From assembly GCA_015064735.1 (NCBI GenBank), contig SVRP01000014.1, forward strand, positions 1 through 51,195: a DNA stretch of 51,195 nt, in the 5' to 3' direction. This stretch comes from Oscillospiraceae bacterium (lineage in GTDB: Bacteria > Bacillota > Clostridia > Oscillospirales > CAG-272). A program made the translations under genes and the position numbers. Of the stretch, positions 7,732-14,951 are shown in pieces (the first letter of the stretch is position 1; the number at the start of each line of letters is the position of its first letter). Under the pieces are notes generated by a model. The model made no database searches. It saw nothing but the letters and a program-made list of their open reading frames with translations, and was not told the DNA's origin.

Positions 7732-9531
7732 ATGAACTCTAATCTTAGACATGAAACGGTAAATACACAACTTTGTATAGTAGGCGGAGGTCTTTCGGGC
7801 GCATTTGCCGCTCTCGCCGCCGCAAGACAGGGCAGATCGGTCGTTCTTATTCAGGACAGACCTATGCTCGGCGGTAACGCATCCTCGGAGATACGTATGT
7901 GGGTAAGAGGCGCAAAGGGAAGATTTGACCGCGAAAGCGGATACATTTCCGAGCTTGAGCAAAGAAATATATACGGAAATCCAACACTTGTTCATTCTCT
8001 ATTTGATGCTACTCTTTACGGAATGCTGGCGGAAAATAAGAATATCCGAATTTTGCTCAATACTACATGCGTTGATGCCGAAATGAACGGAAATAAAATA
8101 AAGAGCGTCAAGGCATGGCAGATGACCACCTACACGTGGTTTACCGTTGAGGCGGAAATATTTGCGGATTGCTCGGGGGACAGTATTCTTGCGCCTATAT
8201 GCGGAGCCGAATACAGAAAGGGCAGAGAAGCAAAGAGCGAATTTGGGGAGACACTCGCAAAGGATACAGCCGACGAGTGTACTATGGGTATGTCTGTAAT
8301 ACTTGCCGCAAGAGAAACCGACGCTCCCGTAAAATTTACTCCTCCATCCTTCGCAACCGTTTATCCTACCGACGAATGCTTTGCGGGTAACGGAGGAGAG
8401 GACGATATTCATGCCCAGATAAGAGAGCATATAGTCGGTACCAGCAGAGGAAATCTCTGGTGGGTAGAGCTTGGAGGAAACATGGATTCAATACATGATT
8501 CCGACAGAGTGCGCGAGAAGCTAATAGCCAACATTTACGGAGTATGGGATCATATAAAGAACCGCGGCGACCACGGAATGGAGAATTGGGATCTTGAATG
8601 GGTGGGCTTTTTGCCGGGTAAGAGAGAATCCCGCAGATACGTGGGAGATATAATCGTAACCGAGCACGACATTGTAAGCGGCGGACATTTCGAGGACGAA
8701 ATAGCGTATGGCGGATGGCCAATGGATGACCATAATCCTTTTGGAATGGAACAGAACGACCGAAATAATACCGCGTCGACTATGATACCCGTAAACGAAA
8801 TATACGGACTTCCATACCGCGCGCTTTATTCAAGAAATATAGAAAATCTTATGTTTGCGGGAAGAAATATAAGCGTTACTCACGTAGCTCTTTCTTCGAC
8901 GAGAGTTATGGCTACCTGCGCGCTTCTCGGGCAGGCAATGGGACACGGAGCGGCAATTGCGCTCAAGTACGGATGCGCTCCGAGAGGTGTATACGAAAAA
9001 CATATGGACGAGCTTCAACGTAACCTGCTTGAGGACGGTATATATCTGCCTCATGTTCCGAGAAAAATGTCCGAGCTTACTAAGAAAGCGAGATTAAATA
9101 TTTCGGACGTTGACAGAGAGATACTTTTCAACGGAATAGAACGTCCGAGAAAGGAATACGGAGAAAACGAAATAAAGCAAAACATAGGGGATTGCCTTGT
9201 TTTCCGCTTCGATAAACCTGAAAAAATCGGTACTCTCCGCTTGCGCTTTGACCCCGATTATTCAAGGGAATCGATAACCCCAAATCTCAAAATGCGGGTT
9301 TTCGCTATGAAACTCCATACGGGTAAGGATTTCGTTCCCGTAAAGGTTGCGGCTACACTTGCAAAGGAATTTTGCGTATATGCCGACGGTAAAGAGATAT
9401 ACAGAGTCAAGGATAATTACCTTGAGCTTGTGCGTATTCCTATCAATACCGAGGCAAAGGAAATAAAAGTCGAATGGGTATCTACCAACGGAGCAGACGA
9501 GGTAGGACTCTTTGGCGCGGACTTTGTATAA
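7732..9531 (+). CDS. FAD-dependent oxidoreductase (FAD_oxidored family)
   Basis: The 599-residue protein starts with a Rossmann dinucleotide motif (CIVGGGLSGAFAALAAARQG) and continues PMLGGNASSEIRMWV, a signature of the secreted and cytoplasmic FAD_oxidored group common in Clostridia and Bacteroidetes. A second FAD-contact segment is LMFAGRNISVTHVALSSTRV (about residues 380-400). The last 130 residues form a separate beta-rich domain (IGTLRLRFDPDYS). The substrate is unknown. The ATG at 7732 is preferred; a TTG at 7711 overlapping the previous stop, with AAGGA upstream, is possible and would add seven residues. No signal peptide is seen. Confidence 0.85.
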   Translation: MNSNLRHETVNTQLCIVGGGLSGAFAALAAARQGRSVVLIQDRPMLGGNASSEIRMWVRGAKGRFDRESGYISELEQRNIYGNPTLVHSLFDATLYGMLAENKNIRILLNTTCVDAEMNGNKIKSVKAWQMTTYTWFTVEAEIFADCSGDSILAPICGAEYRKGREAKSEFGETLAKDTADECTMGMSVILAARETDAPVKFTPPSFATVYPTDECFAGNGGEDDIHAQIREHIVGTSRGNLWWVELGGNMDSIHDSDRVREKLIANIYGVWDHIKNRGDHGMENWDLEWVGFLPGKRESRRYVGDIIVTEHDIVSGGHFEDEIAYGGWPMDDHNPFGMEQNDRNNTASTMIPVNEIYGLPYRALYSRNIENLMFAGRNISVTHVALSSTRVMATCALLGQAMGHGAAIALKYGCAPRGVYEKHMDELQRNLLEDGIYLPHVPRKMSELTKKARLNISDVDREILFNGIERPRKEYGENEIKQNIGDCLVFRFDKPEKIGTLRLRFDPDYSRESITPNLKMRVFAMKLHTGKDFVPVKVAATLAKEFCVYADGKEIYRVKDNYLELVRIPINTEAKEIKVEWVSTNGADEVGLFGADFV

Positions 9532-9549
9532 GGAGATTAACTGACAGTA

Positions 9550-10215
9550 ATGAAAAAAAACAATTTTTTTGTGGCTTTGGCAATAGGCTCGGCGTTGCTC
9601 TTTCTGGCGCTTGTCGCGCTTGTTGAGACGGTCGACGTAAAGGCAATAGGACCTTTGGGGTCAAGCGTCGGTCTTTCCGCGGTTAACGGAAAGGTAAGAG
9701 ACGCTATAGGATATTCGAAAACACTCTATTCGGTAGCTGAAATTCTCGGCTACGCTGCCCTTGCGTCAGCGGCGGGATTTGCTTTGCTCGGTCTTGTTCA
9801 GCTTATAAAGCGAAGGAGCCTTAAGAAGATTGATAAGGATTTATACCTGCTCGGCGGATTTTATGTTGTCGTCCTTGCCGTATATGTGCTTTTCGAAATA
9901 ATAGTAATAAACGAACGTCCCGTGCTGATGGACGGAGAGCTTGAAGCTTCCTTCCCGTCCTCCCATACCATGCTCGCTATATGTATTCTTTCAACGGCGG
10001 CACATCAGCTTTACGTGAGACTTTCGTCAAGTAAATCCGCTCGGATAGTATCTGTTGCGCTCTGCGTTGCTTTTGCGACTCTGTCTGTTGTGTGCAGACT
10101 TTTGTCGGGAGTACATTGGTTTACCGATATAATCGGAGGCATACTTATAAGCGGAGCTTTGGTATTTGCCTATTTTTTCGCTTACGGAAAACTGTTTGGA
10201 GCAGAAGAAAAATAA
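9550..10215 (+). CDS. PAP2-family membrane phosphatase
   Basis: The 221-residue integral membrane protein has about five to six hydrophobic segments and the three PAP2 motifs: NERPVL (partial motif 1), SFPSSHTM (motif 2) and SGVHWFTDIIGG (motif 3, catalytic His). Such proteins remove phosphate from lipid pyrophosphates or phosphatidic acid at the outer membrane face. AAGGAGA at the end of the upstream gene lies 13-15 bases from the ATG, a long spacing. It is probably the last gene of the operon begun at trkA. A second PAP2 protein lies at 13762-14430. Confidence 0.85.
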   Translation: MKKNNFFVALAIGSALLFLALVALVETVDVKAIGPLGSSVGLSAVNGKVRDAIGYSKTLYSVAEILGYAALASAAGFALLGLVQLIKRRSLKKIDKDLYLLGGFYVVVLAVYVLFEIIVINERPVLMDGELEASFPSSHTMLAICILSTAAHQLYVRLSSSKSARIVSVALCVAFATLSVVCRLLSGVHWFTDIIGGILISGALVFAYFFAYGKLFGAEEK

Positions 10216-10249
10216 AAAAGTATTTGTGGATTATATTAGTCGAAAATGA

Positions 10250-10255
10250 TATAAT
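10250..10255 (+). promoter_or_regulatory. -10 box for the mgtE leader
   Basis: TATAAT in the extended form TGATATAAT, 22 bases before the leader-peptide start. The -35 is poor (TTGTGG at 20 bases), so the extended -10 may carry the promoter. Confidence 0.55.
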
Positions 10256-10277
10256 AAAATAAAGAGGAGGTGGAGAA

Positions 10278-10385
10278 ATGAGTTCTGACTGTAATGGGCG
10301 AGGTTGTAATTTGCTTGATTTAGCTTATATTCATACATATGGGAAGGGCGTTATTTCTCACCTGCTTTTAAAGAGCCGTAACTAA
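10278..10385 (+). CDS. Putative 35-residue leader peptide of mgtE
   Basis: This short frame has a very strong ribosome site (GAGGAGGTGGAG, 10264-10275) directly before ATG 10278 and ends at TAA 10383-10385. The peptide begins MSSDCNGRGCNLLDLAYIHT and ends LLLKSRN; the two cysteines and the central LLDLAYIHTYG stretch look constrained rather than random. Its last five codons form the 5' arm and loop of a hairpin (10372-10396), and a terminator follows before mgtE. That is the layout of a translating-ribosome attenuator. I do not recognise the peptide, and an Mg2+- or proline-type stall signal is not evident. Confidence 0.6.
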   Translation: MSSDCNGRGCNLLDLAYIHTYGKGVISHLLLKSRN

Positions 10386-10396
10386 AGTACGGTTCT
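10372..10396 (+). promoter_or_regulatory. Hairpin overlapping the leader-peptide stop
   Basis: AGAGCCGTA (10372-10380) pairs with TACGGTTCT (10388-10396) with one G-U pair and a seven-base loop; CCTTTTG follows. A ribosome stalled near the end of the leader peptide would block it. Confidence 0.6.
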
Positions 10397-10418
10397 CCTT
10401 TTGCGTGCGGATAATTTG

Positions 10419-10446
10419 ACTCCCTTCTCAAGGAAGGGAGTTTTTT
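10419..10446 (+). terminator. Terminator whose 3' arm is the mgtE ribosome site
   Basis: ACTCCCTTC (10419-10427) pairs perfectly with GAAGGGAGT (10433-10441), followed by six Ts that end directly at the mgtE ATG. The Shine-Dalgarno GGAAGGGAG (10432-10440) is inside the stem, so the structure can block both transcription and translation of mgtE. Confidence 0.8.
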
Positions 10447-11847
10447 ATGGAAAACAGGGATTTTTTGGATATTGAAAACAGAGATTATAGCTCTGCTATA
10501 TTAGAGCTCATAAGAGGAGATTCCTCTCCCGAACATATACGTGAAGGGCTGGAGGAATATCACTTTAACGATATAGCTGCCGTTCTGCCGGAGCTTACCG
10601 ATGAAGAGAGAGATAGGCTGCTTGATATAGTCGGAACGGAAAGTATGTCAAAAATCGCGACCTATCTCGATGATGCGGGCGAATATTTCTCGGTTCTCGA
10701 TGCGCAGGAGGCCGCTGACATAATAGAACAGATGGATGCAGACGAGGCTTTGGAGATTCTTGACGACCTTGACGATGAAACGAGGGAGCAGGTTCTCAGC
10801 TTCATAGAGGATGAGTCGGTCAGGGAGGAAATAGAGCTTCTCGACTCCTATGACGATGATGAATTCGGAAGCCGCATGAGTACTAATTTTATTTCGGTCA
10901 AAAGAGGCTCAACCATAAAGGGAGCAATGAAGACCCTTATTGCCGAAGCGGCGGAAAACGATAATATATATACCGTTTTCGTAACTAATGAGGATGGGAG
11001 CTTTTACGGAGCAATAGACCTCAAGGAGCTTATAGTGGCGAGAAGCAACATAGATCTGGAGGAGCTTATTTACACTACCTTTCCATACGTTTGCGATAAA
11101 GAGTCAATATCCGAAAATATTGAAAGGCTTAGATCCTACTCTGAGGATCTTATACCCGTTCTGTCATCAAAAAATAAATCTATTTTGGGAGTAATTACGT
11201 CAAACGATATTACCGATATGATTGACGACGAGCTTGGAGACGACTATGCAAAGCTTGCGGCATTGACCGAGGAAGAAGAAACAGACGAAAAGCTGAGTAA
11301 AAGTATGAAAAAAAGACTGCCGTGGCTTATCGCCTTGCTTTTTCTCGGTTTGGGCGTGTCGGCAGTCGTTGGGATGTTTGAGGGCGTTGTGTCAGAGCTT
11401 CCCGTGATAGTGTCGTTTCAATCGCTTATTCTCGGAATGGCGGGAAACGTGGGAACACAGTCCTTGGCGGTTACGGTGCGGACTCTGGGAGCTGACAGAA
11501 AATATAAATTCAGCGAACAGCTAATGCTTATATTCAGAGAAATGAAAATAGCTTTTGTAAACGGCTTGGCACTGGGAGCTATTTCTTTCCTTACGGTTTG
11601 GGGATATCTTTCGTTATTTTCCGCGGTAGGTAGTGCTTTTGCACTTGCGGCGGCGGGATGTGTGGGAGGAGCCATGTGCTTTTCCATGACTATATCGGGA
11701 ATGACAGGAGCGTTGATTCCCATAGTCCTTTACAGACTCGGCTTTGACCCCGCAGTAGCTTCGGGTCCCCTTATAACCACAATTAACGACCTTGTGGCTG
11801 TTGTTAGCTTTTACGGACTTTCCTTTGCTCTTTTGCTACGACTTTGA
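10447..11847 (+). CDS. mgtE: Magnesium transporter MgtE
   Basis: MgtE is a Mg2+ channel of the cytoplasmic membrane gated by cytosolic Mg2+. The 466 residues show the expected order: an acidic N domain (residues about 20-125, repeated LxxLDDET-type helices), two CBS domains (about 130-250; VFVTNEDGSFYGAIDL and SILGVITSNDITDMID), a connecting helix, and five membrane segments (from about 285; LILGMAGNVGTQSLAVTVR is the conserved pore segment). Translation starts right after a terminator that holds its ribosome site. The 3' end overlaps the convergent AraC gene by 37 bases. Confidence 0.95.
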   Translation: MENRDFLDIENRDYSSAILELIRGDSSPEHIREGLEEYHFNDIAAVLPELTDEERDRLLDIVGTESMSKIATYLDDAGEYFSVLDAQEAADIIEQMDADEALEILDDLDDETREQVLSFIEDESVREEIELLDSYDDDEFGSRMSTNFISVKRGSTIKGAMKTLIAEAAENDNIYTVFVTNEDGSFYGAIDLKELIVARSNIDLEELIYTTFPYVCDKESISENIERLRSYSEDLIPVLSSKNKSILGVITSNDITDMIDDELGDDYAKLAALTEEEETDEKLSKSMKKRLPWLIALLFLGLGVSAVVGMFEGVVSELPVIVSFQSLILGMAGNVGTQSLAVTVRTLGADRKYKFSEQLMLIFREMKIAFVNGLALGAISFLTVWGYLSLFSAVGSAFALAAAGCVGGAMCFSMTISGMTGALIPIVLYRLGFDPAVASGPLITTINDLVAVVSFYGLSFALLLRL

Positions 11848-12716
11848 GCCTTTGACTTTTTGTAGACATTGGGAGAAATTCCGTAGGTAGACTTAAAGGC
11901 GCGGCTGAATGAATAGACAGACGAGTAACCGAGAAGCTCGGATATTCTCGTTACCGAGCCTCCGTCCGAGAGATGTCTTTCGGCGGCTTGAAGCTTTCTT
12001 GACTTGTGATAATCCGCAAGAGTTTGCCCGGTTGTTCTTTTAAAGAGATCGGATAGGTAGCTGTAATTGTAGTTCATACTGTCGGCAACCTCGCATAGGC
12101 TCTTCATGAAAAAAACATGCGTATCAATATAATACATCGCTTGATAGCAAAGCGCTTCCGCATCGGTGGCGCTTTTCTTTCCCTTATTGGTATCTTTTTG
12201 TGAAAAGCTTCGTACGATGCGAATGATTATCTGTTCAAAAATGTTTTTCAGCATGAGCTCGGAATAGCTGTCTAAGCTTTCTGTTTCGACTATGGCATCG
12301 CAGACTGACGAAGCAATTGCGCTGTCTTTGAAAATTCGCATAGTGGGGCTGGAAAACTCATTCGTTATAGCTTCAAGAGTATAGGAAAGCTCGGGATTTT
12401 CGGTAGTAAAGGCTATAAAATCGTACTGTAAGGGAGATTTTACGTCCGAAACTATTTTATGAGATTCGTAGGGAAAGGAAAGATAAATGTCTCCCGATTT
12501 TACAGGTACCTCTATTCCGTTTGTAGATATAATTCCTTTACCCTCAGTGGCAATGGTGAGCTCAAAGAGATTAGGATGAGTATGCTCCGCAATTATAGTG
12601 CCCGGAGCGCAGTAAAGCCTTCCGATTTGCCACAGTCTCGTCTCTCCGAACACAAGAGGAGAATCGAAATATGCATTGTTGAGATGATATCGGTATTTTT
12701 TTATTTTATCTATCAT
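11811..12716 (-). CDS. AraC-family transcriptional regulator with cupin domain
   Basis: The 301-residue protein has an N-terminal cupin sensor domain (about 25-105; EHTHPNLFELTIATEGKG, then PVKSGDIYLSFPYESH) and a C-terminal pair of AraC helix-turn-helix motifs (about 190-290; ISELLGYSSVYSFSRAFKSTYGISP is the usual signature). It probably senses a small ligand, often a sugar, and activates nearby genes. It is transcribed divergently from the nucleotidyltransferase, which makes that gene a candidate target. A ribosome site GGAGGG lies just before the start. Its 3' end overlaps mgtE tail to tail. Confidence 0.9.
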   Translation of the reverse strand: MIDKIKKYRYHLNNAYFDSPLVFGETRLWQIGRLYCAPGTIIAEHTHPNLFELTIATEGKGIISTNGIEVPVKSGDIYLSFPYESHKIVSDVKSPLQYDFIAFTTENPELSYTLEAITNEFSSPTMRIFKDSAIASSVCDAIVETESLDSYSELMLKNIFEQIIIRIVRSFSQKDTNKGKKSATDAEALCYQAMYYIDTHVFFMKSLCEVADSMNYNYSYLSDLFKRTTGQTLADYHKSRKLQAAERHLSDGGSVTRISELLGYSSVYSFSRAFKSTYGISPNVYKKSKAQSRSKRAKESP

Positions 12717-12743
12717 AGCCCCTCCAAAAACAAAAAGATGTTA

Positions 12744-12764
12744 AAATTATACAACATAATTTTG
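12744..12764. promoter_or_regulatory. Inverted repeat over the araC-type -10 box
   Basis: AAAATTAT and ATAATTTT are perfect inverted arms separated by ACAAC and cover the minus-strand -10. It is an operator candidate for autoregulation, but low complexity weakens the claim. Confidence 0.35.
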
Positions 12765-12774
12765 TCTTTGTCAA
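12746..12774 (-). promoter_or_regulatory. Promoter for the AraC regulator
   Basis: Read on the minus strand: TTGACA (12774-12769), a 17-base spacer and TATAAT (12751-12746). Confidence 0.75.
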
Positions 12775-12796
12775 TCAATATGAAAAAATTATAAGG

Positions 12797-12825
12797 TTGA
12801 CATTTTCCGCGTAATATGATATAAT
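12797..12825 (+). promoter_or_regulatory. Promoter for the nucleotidyltransferase
   Basis: TTGACA at 12797-12802, a 17-base spacer and TATAAT at 12820-12825, in the extended TGATATAAT form. Confidence 0.8.
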
Positions 12826-12857
12826 GTACGAAGATTATCATACCGAAAGGAGATAAT

Positions 12858-13742
12858 ATGGGAAAAACTACGTTACTCATAATGGCTGCCGGACTTGGTT
12901 CAAGATACGGCGGAAACAAGCAGGTAGACGGAATAGGTCCGGGCGGAGAGATACTCATGCAATATTCTATTTACGATGCTATTCGCGCAGGATTTAATAA
13001 AATAGTATTTGTAATAAAGCCCGAGCATCAAAGTATAATCGAGGGCTTTTGTAAGGATATAAAAAATGCCGAAATAGAATTTGTTTATCAGGATTTTTCC
13101 TCGATTCCGAGCTTTTATAAAATACCTGAGGAGAGAATCAAGCCCTTTGGTACGGTGCATGCGGTGCTTTGCGCCAGGAACGCGATAAACGAGCCCTTTG
13201 CGGTAATAAACGCAGACGATTTTTACGGCAGAGACGCATTTGCCGTTATGCATGAGAAGCTTGTTTCACTCCCAAAAGGAGAAAGTACAATGGTAGCCTA
13301 TTATCTTGAGAATACCGTAAGCAAAAACGGAGCGGTAACGAGAGGTATATGTCAGGTTGAGAACGGAATTCTCAGAAAGGTAAAGGAAACCTATAAGATA
13401 GTCCTTGATGAAAAGGGAAGTATATGCGACGAAGAAAGTGGATTTCTTGACGGAAAGTTGCCTGTTTCCATGAATATGTGGGGATTTACTCCCGACATTT
13501 TTGATGAGCTTGACAGTGCCTTTTGTGATTTTCTCAAAAATATTCCCGACGGTGAAATAAAAGCGGAGTACGCTCTGCCAACCTTTATTGACAAGATCAT
13601 AACCGAGAAAAATCATAAAGTGTCGGTGCTTTCAACATCTGCCGTGTGGTTTGGAGTAACCTACATAGAGGACAGAGCGACAGTAGCCGCGGCACTTCTC
13701 GAAAAGAGAAACATCGGCGAGTATCCCGAAAGATTGTTCTAA
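12858..13742 (+). CDS. Sugar-nucleotide-type nucleotidyltransferase
   Basis: The 294-residue protein has a clear nucleotidyltransferase start (LLIMAAGLGSRYGGNKQVDG, the GxGxRxG nucleotide loop with a downstream Lys) and a second active-site segment AVINADDFYG (metal-binding Asp). These enzymes join an NTP to a sugar phosphate or other phosphate acceptor. IGPGGEILMQYSIYDAIRAG resembles stand-alone members of unknown substrate rather than RfbA or GalU. ATG 12858 follows GAAAGGAGA. It stands alone between a divergent promoter and a bidirectional terminator; the AraC protein may control it. Confidence 0.85.
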   Translation: MGKTTLLIMAAGLGSRYGGNKQVDGIGPGGEILMQYSIYDAIRAGFNKIVFVIKPEHQSIIEGFCKDIKNAEIEFVYQDFSSIPSFYKIPEERIKPFGTVHAVLCARNAINEPFAVINADDFYGRDAFAVMHEKLVSLPKGESTMVAYYLENTVSKNGAVTRGICQVENGILRKVKETYKIVLDEKGSICDEESGFLDGKLPVSMNMWGFTPDIFDELDSAFCDFLKNIPDGEIKAEYALPTFIDKIITEKNHKVSVLSTSAVWFGVTYIEDRATVAAALLEKRNIGEYPERLF

Positions 13743-13747
13743 ACAAA

Positions 13748-13780
13748 AACAAGTCGAAGATTTACTTCGACTTGTTTTTT
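13748..13780. terminator. Bidirectional terminator
   Basis: AACAAGTCGAAG (13748-13759) pairs perfectly with CTTCGACTTGTT (13765-13776), loop ATTTA, T-run on the plus strand and A-rich flank for the minus strand. It serves the nucleotidyltransferase and the convergent PAP2 gene. Confidence 0.85.
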
Positions 13781-14430
13781 ATATTTCTGATATCCGAATT
13801 CATAATAAAGGCGCAGAACTTTTTGTTGTAATTCTTTTCTAAAAGCCTACTCAAAAGCTTTACCGAAAAATATGCGAGTATTCCTCCCGCAGCTCCCGTA
13901 AACAGACCGCCTATAACGTCGGTGGGGTAGTGTACCATGAGATAGTTTCTTGATGCCATCATAAAAATCACGTAAAGAGAAGCAGAGCAAATGACCCAAG
14001 GCTTGCGTATGTTCAGTGAAAGCCCCACGGCCGATGCGACAGCGGCTGTAACGTGCCCCGACGGAAAAGAGAATTCACTGACAGAGGGTGCCCCCACAAA
14101 ATTCCACCAGTCGCAGAATTCTGAAATACCGCTTTGAAAAGGGCGAGGACGGGCAACAAGCTCCTTGACAGTGAGATTTGTAATAATCGCGCCAAATCCC
14201 ACGGCAAGCATCATGCAAAATCCCGCGCGACGCGTGCCCTTAAAAAGAAGCAAAATTATACCTATAATCAGACCGCATGCGCCAAGCTCCCCTATAAATC
14301 CAAAAAAATTCGCAATAGGGGTAAAAAATCCCCCGCAACTTTCTGCGATGCCGTGATAGAATTTTAGTATTGAATAATCAAAATCCGCGAATGCGGTGTT
14401 TAACCACCTTGATACAACAGTAAGCTCCAT
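13762..14430 (-). CDS. PAP2-family phosphatase (undecaprenyl-PP phosphatase-like)
   Basis: The 222-residue membrane protein has the complete PAP2 signature: KELVARPRPF (motif 1), SFPSGHVTA (motif 2) and SRNYLMVHYPTDVIGG (motif 3). About five membrane segments are visible. Members of this type recycle lipid carriers such as undecaprenyl pyrophosphate, or act on phosphatidylglycerol phosphate. The ATG at 14430 follows AAGAGGT. It is a single-gene unit with its own promoter. The last codons run into the terminator hairpin. The motifs are more complete than in the other PAP2 protein at 9550-10215. Confidence 0.88.
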   Translation of the reverse strand: MELTVVSRWLNTAFADFDYSILKFYHGIAESCGGFFTPIANFFGFIGELGACGLIIGIILLLFKGTRRAGFCMMLAVGFGAIITNLTVKELVARPRPFQSGISEFCDWWNFVGAPSVSEFSFPSGHVTAAVASAVGLSLNIRKPWVICSASLYVIFMMASRNYLMVHYPTDVIGGLFTGAAGGILAYFSVKLLSRLLEKNYNKKFCAFIMNSDIRNIKNKSK

Positions 14431-14477
14431 AATACCTCTTGATCAATGAAATAAATTACTAACTGCTCCAGAATAGT

Positions 14478-14506
14478 ATTATAGCATATCTTGAAAATAA
14501 ATTCAA
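14478..14506 (-). promoter_or_regulatory. Promoter for the PAP2 gene
   Basis: On the minus strand: TTGAAT (14506-14501), a 17-base spacer and TATAAT (14483-14478). Confidence 0.65.
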
Positions 14507-14533
14507 GAGCTTTTCGAATCCTCGCTTTCCAAT

Positions 14534-14749
14534 CACGCCAAAGGCGTGTATATCATCCGCAACTTGTTGCGGTATATCATCAATGCGAAGCATTGTATAT
14601 GCCTTCGGCGAATGACGGGCTACGCCCTTATTGCATCAAGCCGCAGGTAGATGCACGCTGGCGCGTGATGAGATACAAGGGCGGCTCACCGCCCTTGATG
14701 ATATGCGCCGCACTTCGTGCGTCGATGATATGCCAAGCCTGCGACTTGG
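14534..14749. repeat. Mosaic array of small hairpins with ATATCAT spacers
   Basis: At least nine GC-rich hairpins with 3-7 base loops occur in 216 bases, for example 14534-14548, 14557-14572, 14581-14595, 14601-14609, 14617-14627, 14654-14667, 14677-14696, 14709-14721 and 14733-14749. In the left part they are separated by TATATCAT; in the right part by its reverse complement GATGATAT. Stem sequences all differ. No protein is encoded. GGGCTACGCCCTT in it recurs in a similar array at 43088-43185. Confidence 0.7.
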
Positions 14750-14755
14750 ATAAAC

Positions 14756-14791
14756 AAAAAAGGAACTTTTGTATACAAAAGTTCCTTTTTT
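14756..14791. terminator. Perfect palindromic terminator after tRNA-Arg
   Basis: Bases 14762-14785 form a perfect 24-base palindrome (arms GGAACTTTTGTA / TACAAAAGTTCC) flanked by six As and six Ts, so it can act on both strands. It lies just past the 3' end of the tRNA gene. Confidence 0.85.
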
Positions 14792-14793
14792 GT

Positions 14794-14870
14794 TGGCACG
14801 CCGTAAGGGATTCGAACCCCCGACCTTTTGGTTCGTAGCCAAACACTCTATCCAGCTGAGCTAACGGCGC
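14794..14870 (-). tRNA. tRNA-Arg (anticodon ACG)
   Basis: Read on the minus strand the 77 bases fold as a full cloverleaf. The acceptor stem GCGCCGT pairs with ACGGCGT (one G-U). The D loop is AGCTCAGCTGGATAGAGT, the anticodon stem TTTGG/CCAAA holds loop CTACGAA with anticodon ACG (plus-strand 14834-14836), the T arm contains GGTTCGAATCC, and CCA is encoded at the 3' end (14796-14794). ACG is normally read as ICG and decodes CGU/CGC/CGA. Confidence 0.95.
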
Positions 14871-14894
14871 ATACGCATTATCGCGTACCCGTAT

Positions 14895-14922
14895 ATTATA
14901 TCATAAAAATTTCTTTTGTCAA
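14895..14922 (-). promoter_or_regulatory. Promoter for tRNA-Arg
   Basis: On the minus strand: TTGACA (14922-14917), a 16-base spacer and TATAAT (14900-14895), preceded by TGA (extended form). Confidence 0.75.
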
Positions 14923-14951
14923 TAGATTTTAACAAAATAATTTATAAATTT

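Noticed and set aside
10260-10446. M-box (Mg2+) riboswitch upstream of mgtE
   Set aside because: The conserved M-box blocks are not seen, and the region is explained by a ribosome-site-backed reading frame plus two hairpins.
14534-14749. Possible CRISPR array
   Set aside because: The repeated parts are only 8 bases, the intervening pieces are palindromic hairpins of varying length, and no cas gene is near.
14491-14838. A 115-codon plus-strand frame across the hairpin array and tRNA gene
   Set aside because: It reads through nine hairpins, a terminator and a tRNA; no protein is likely.
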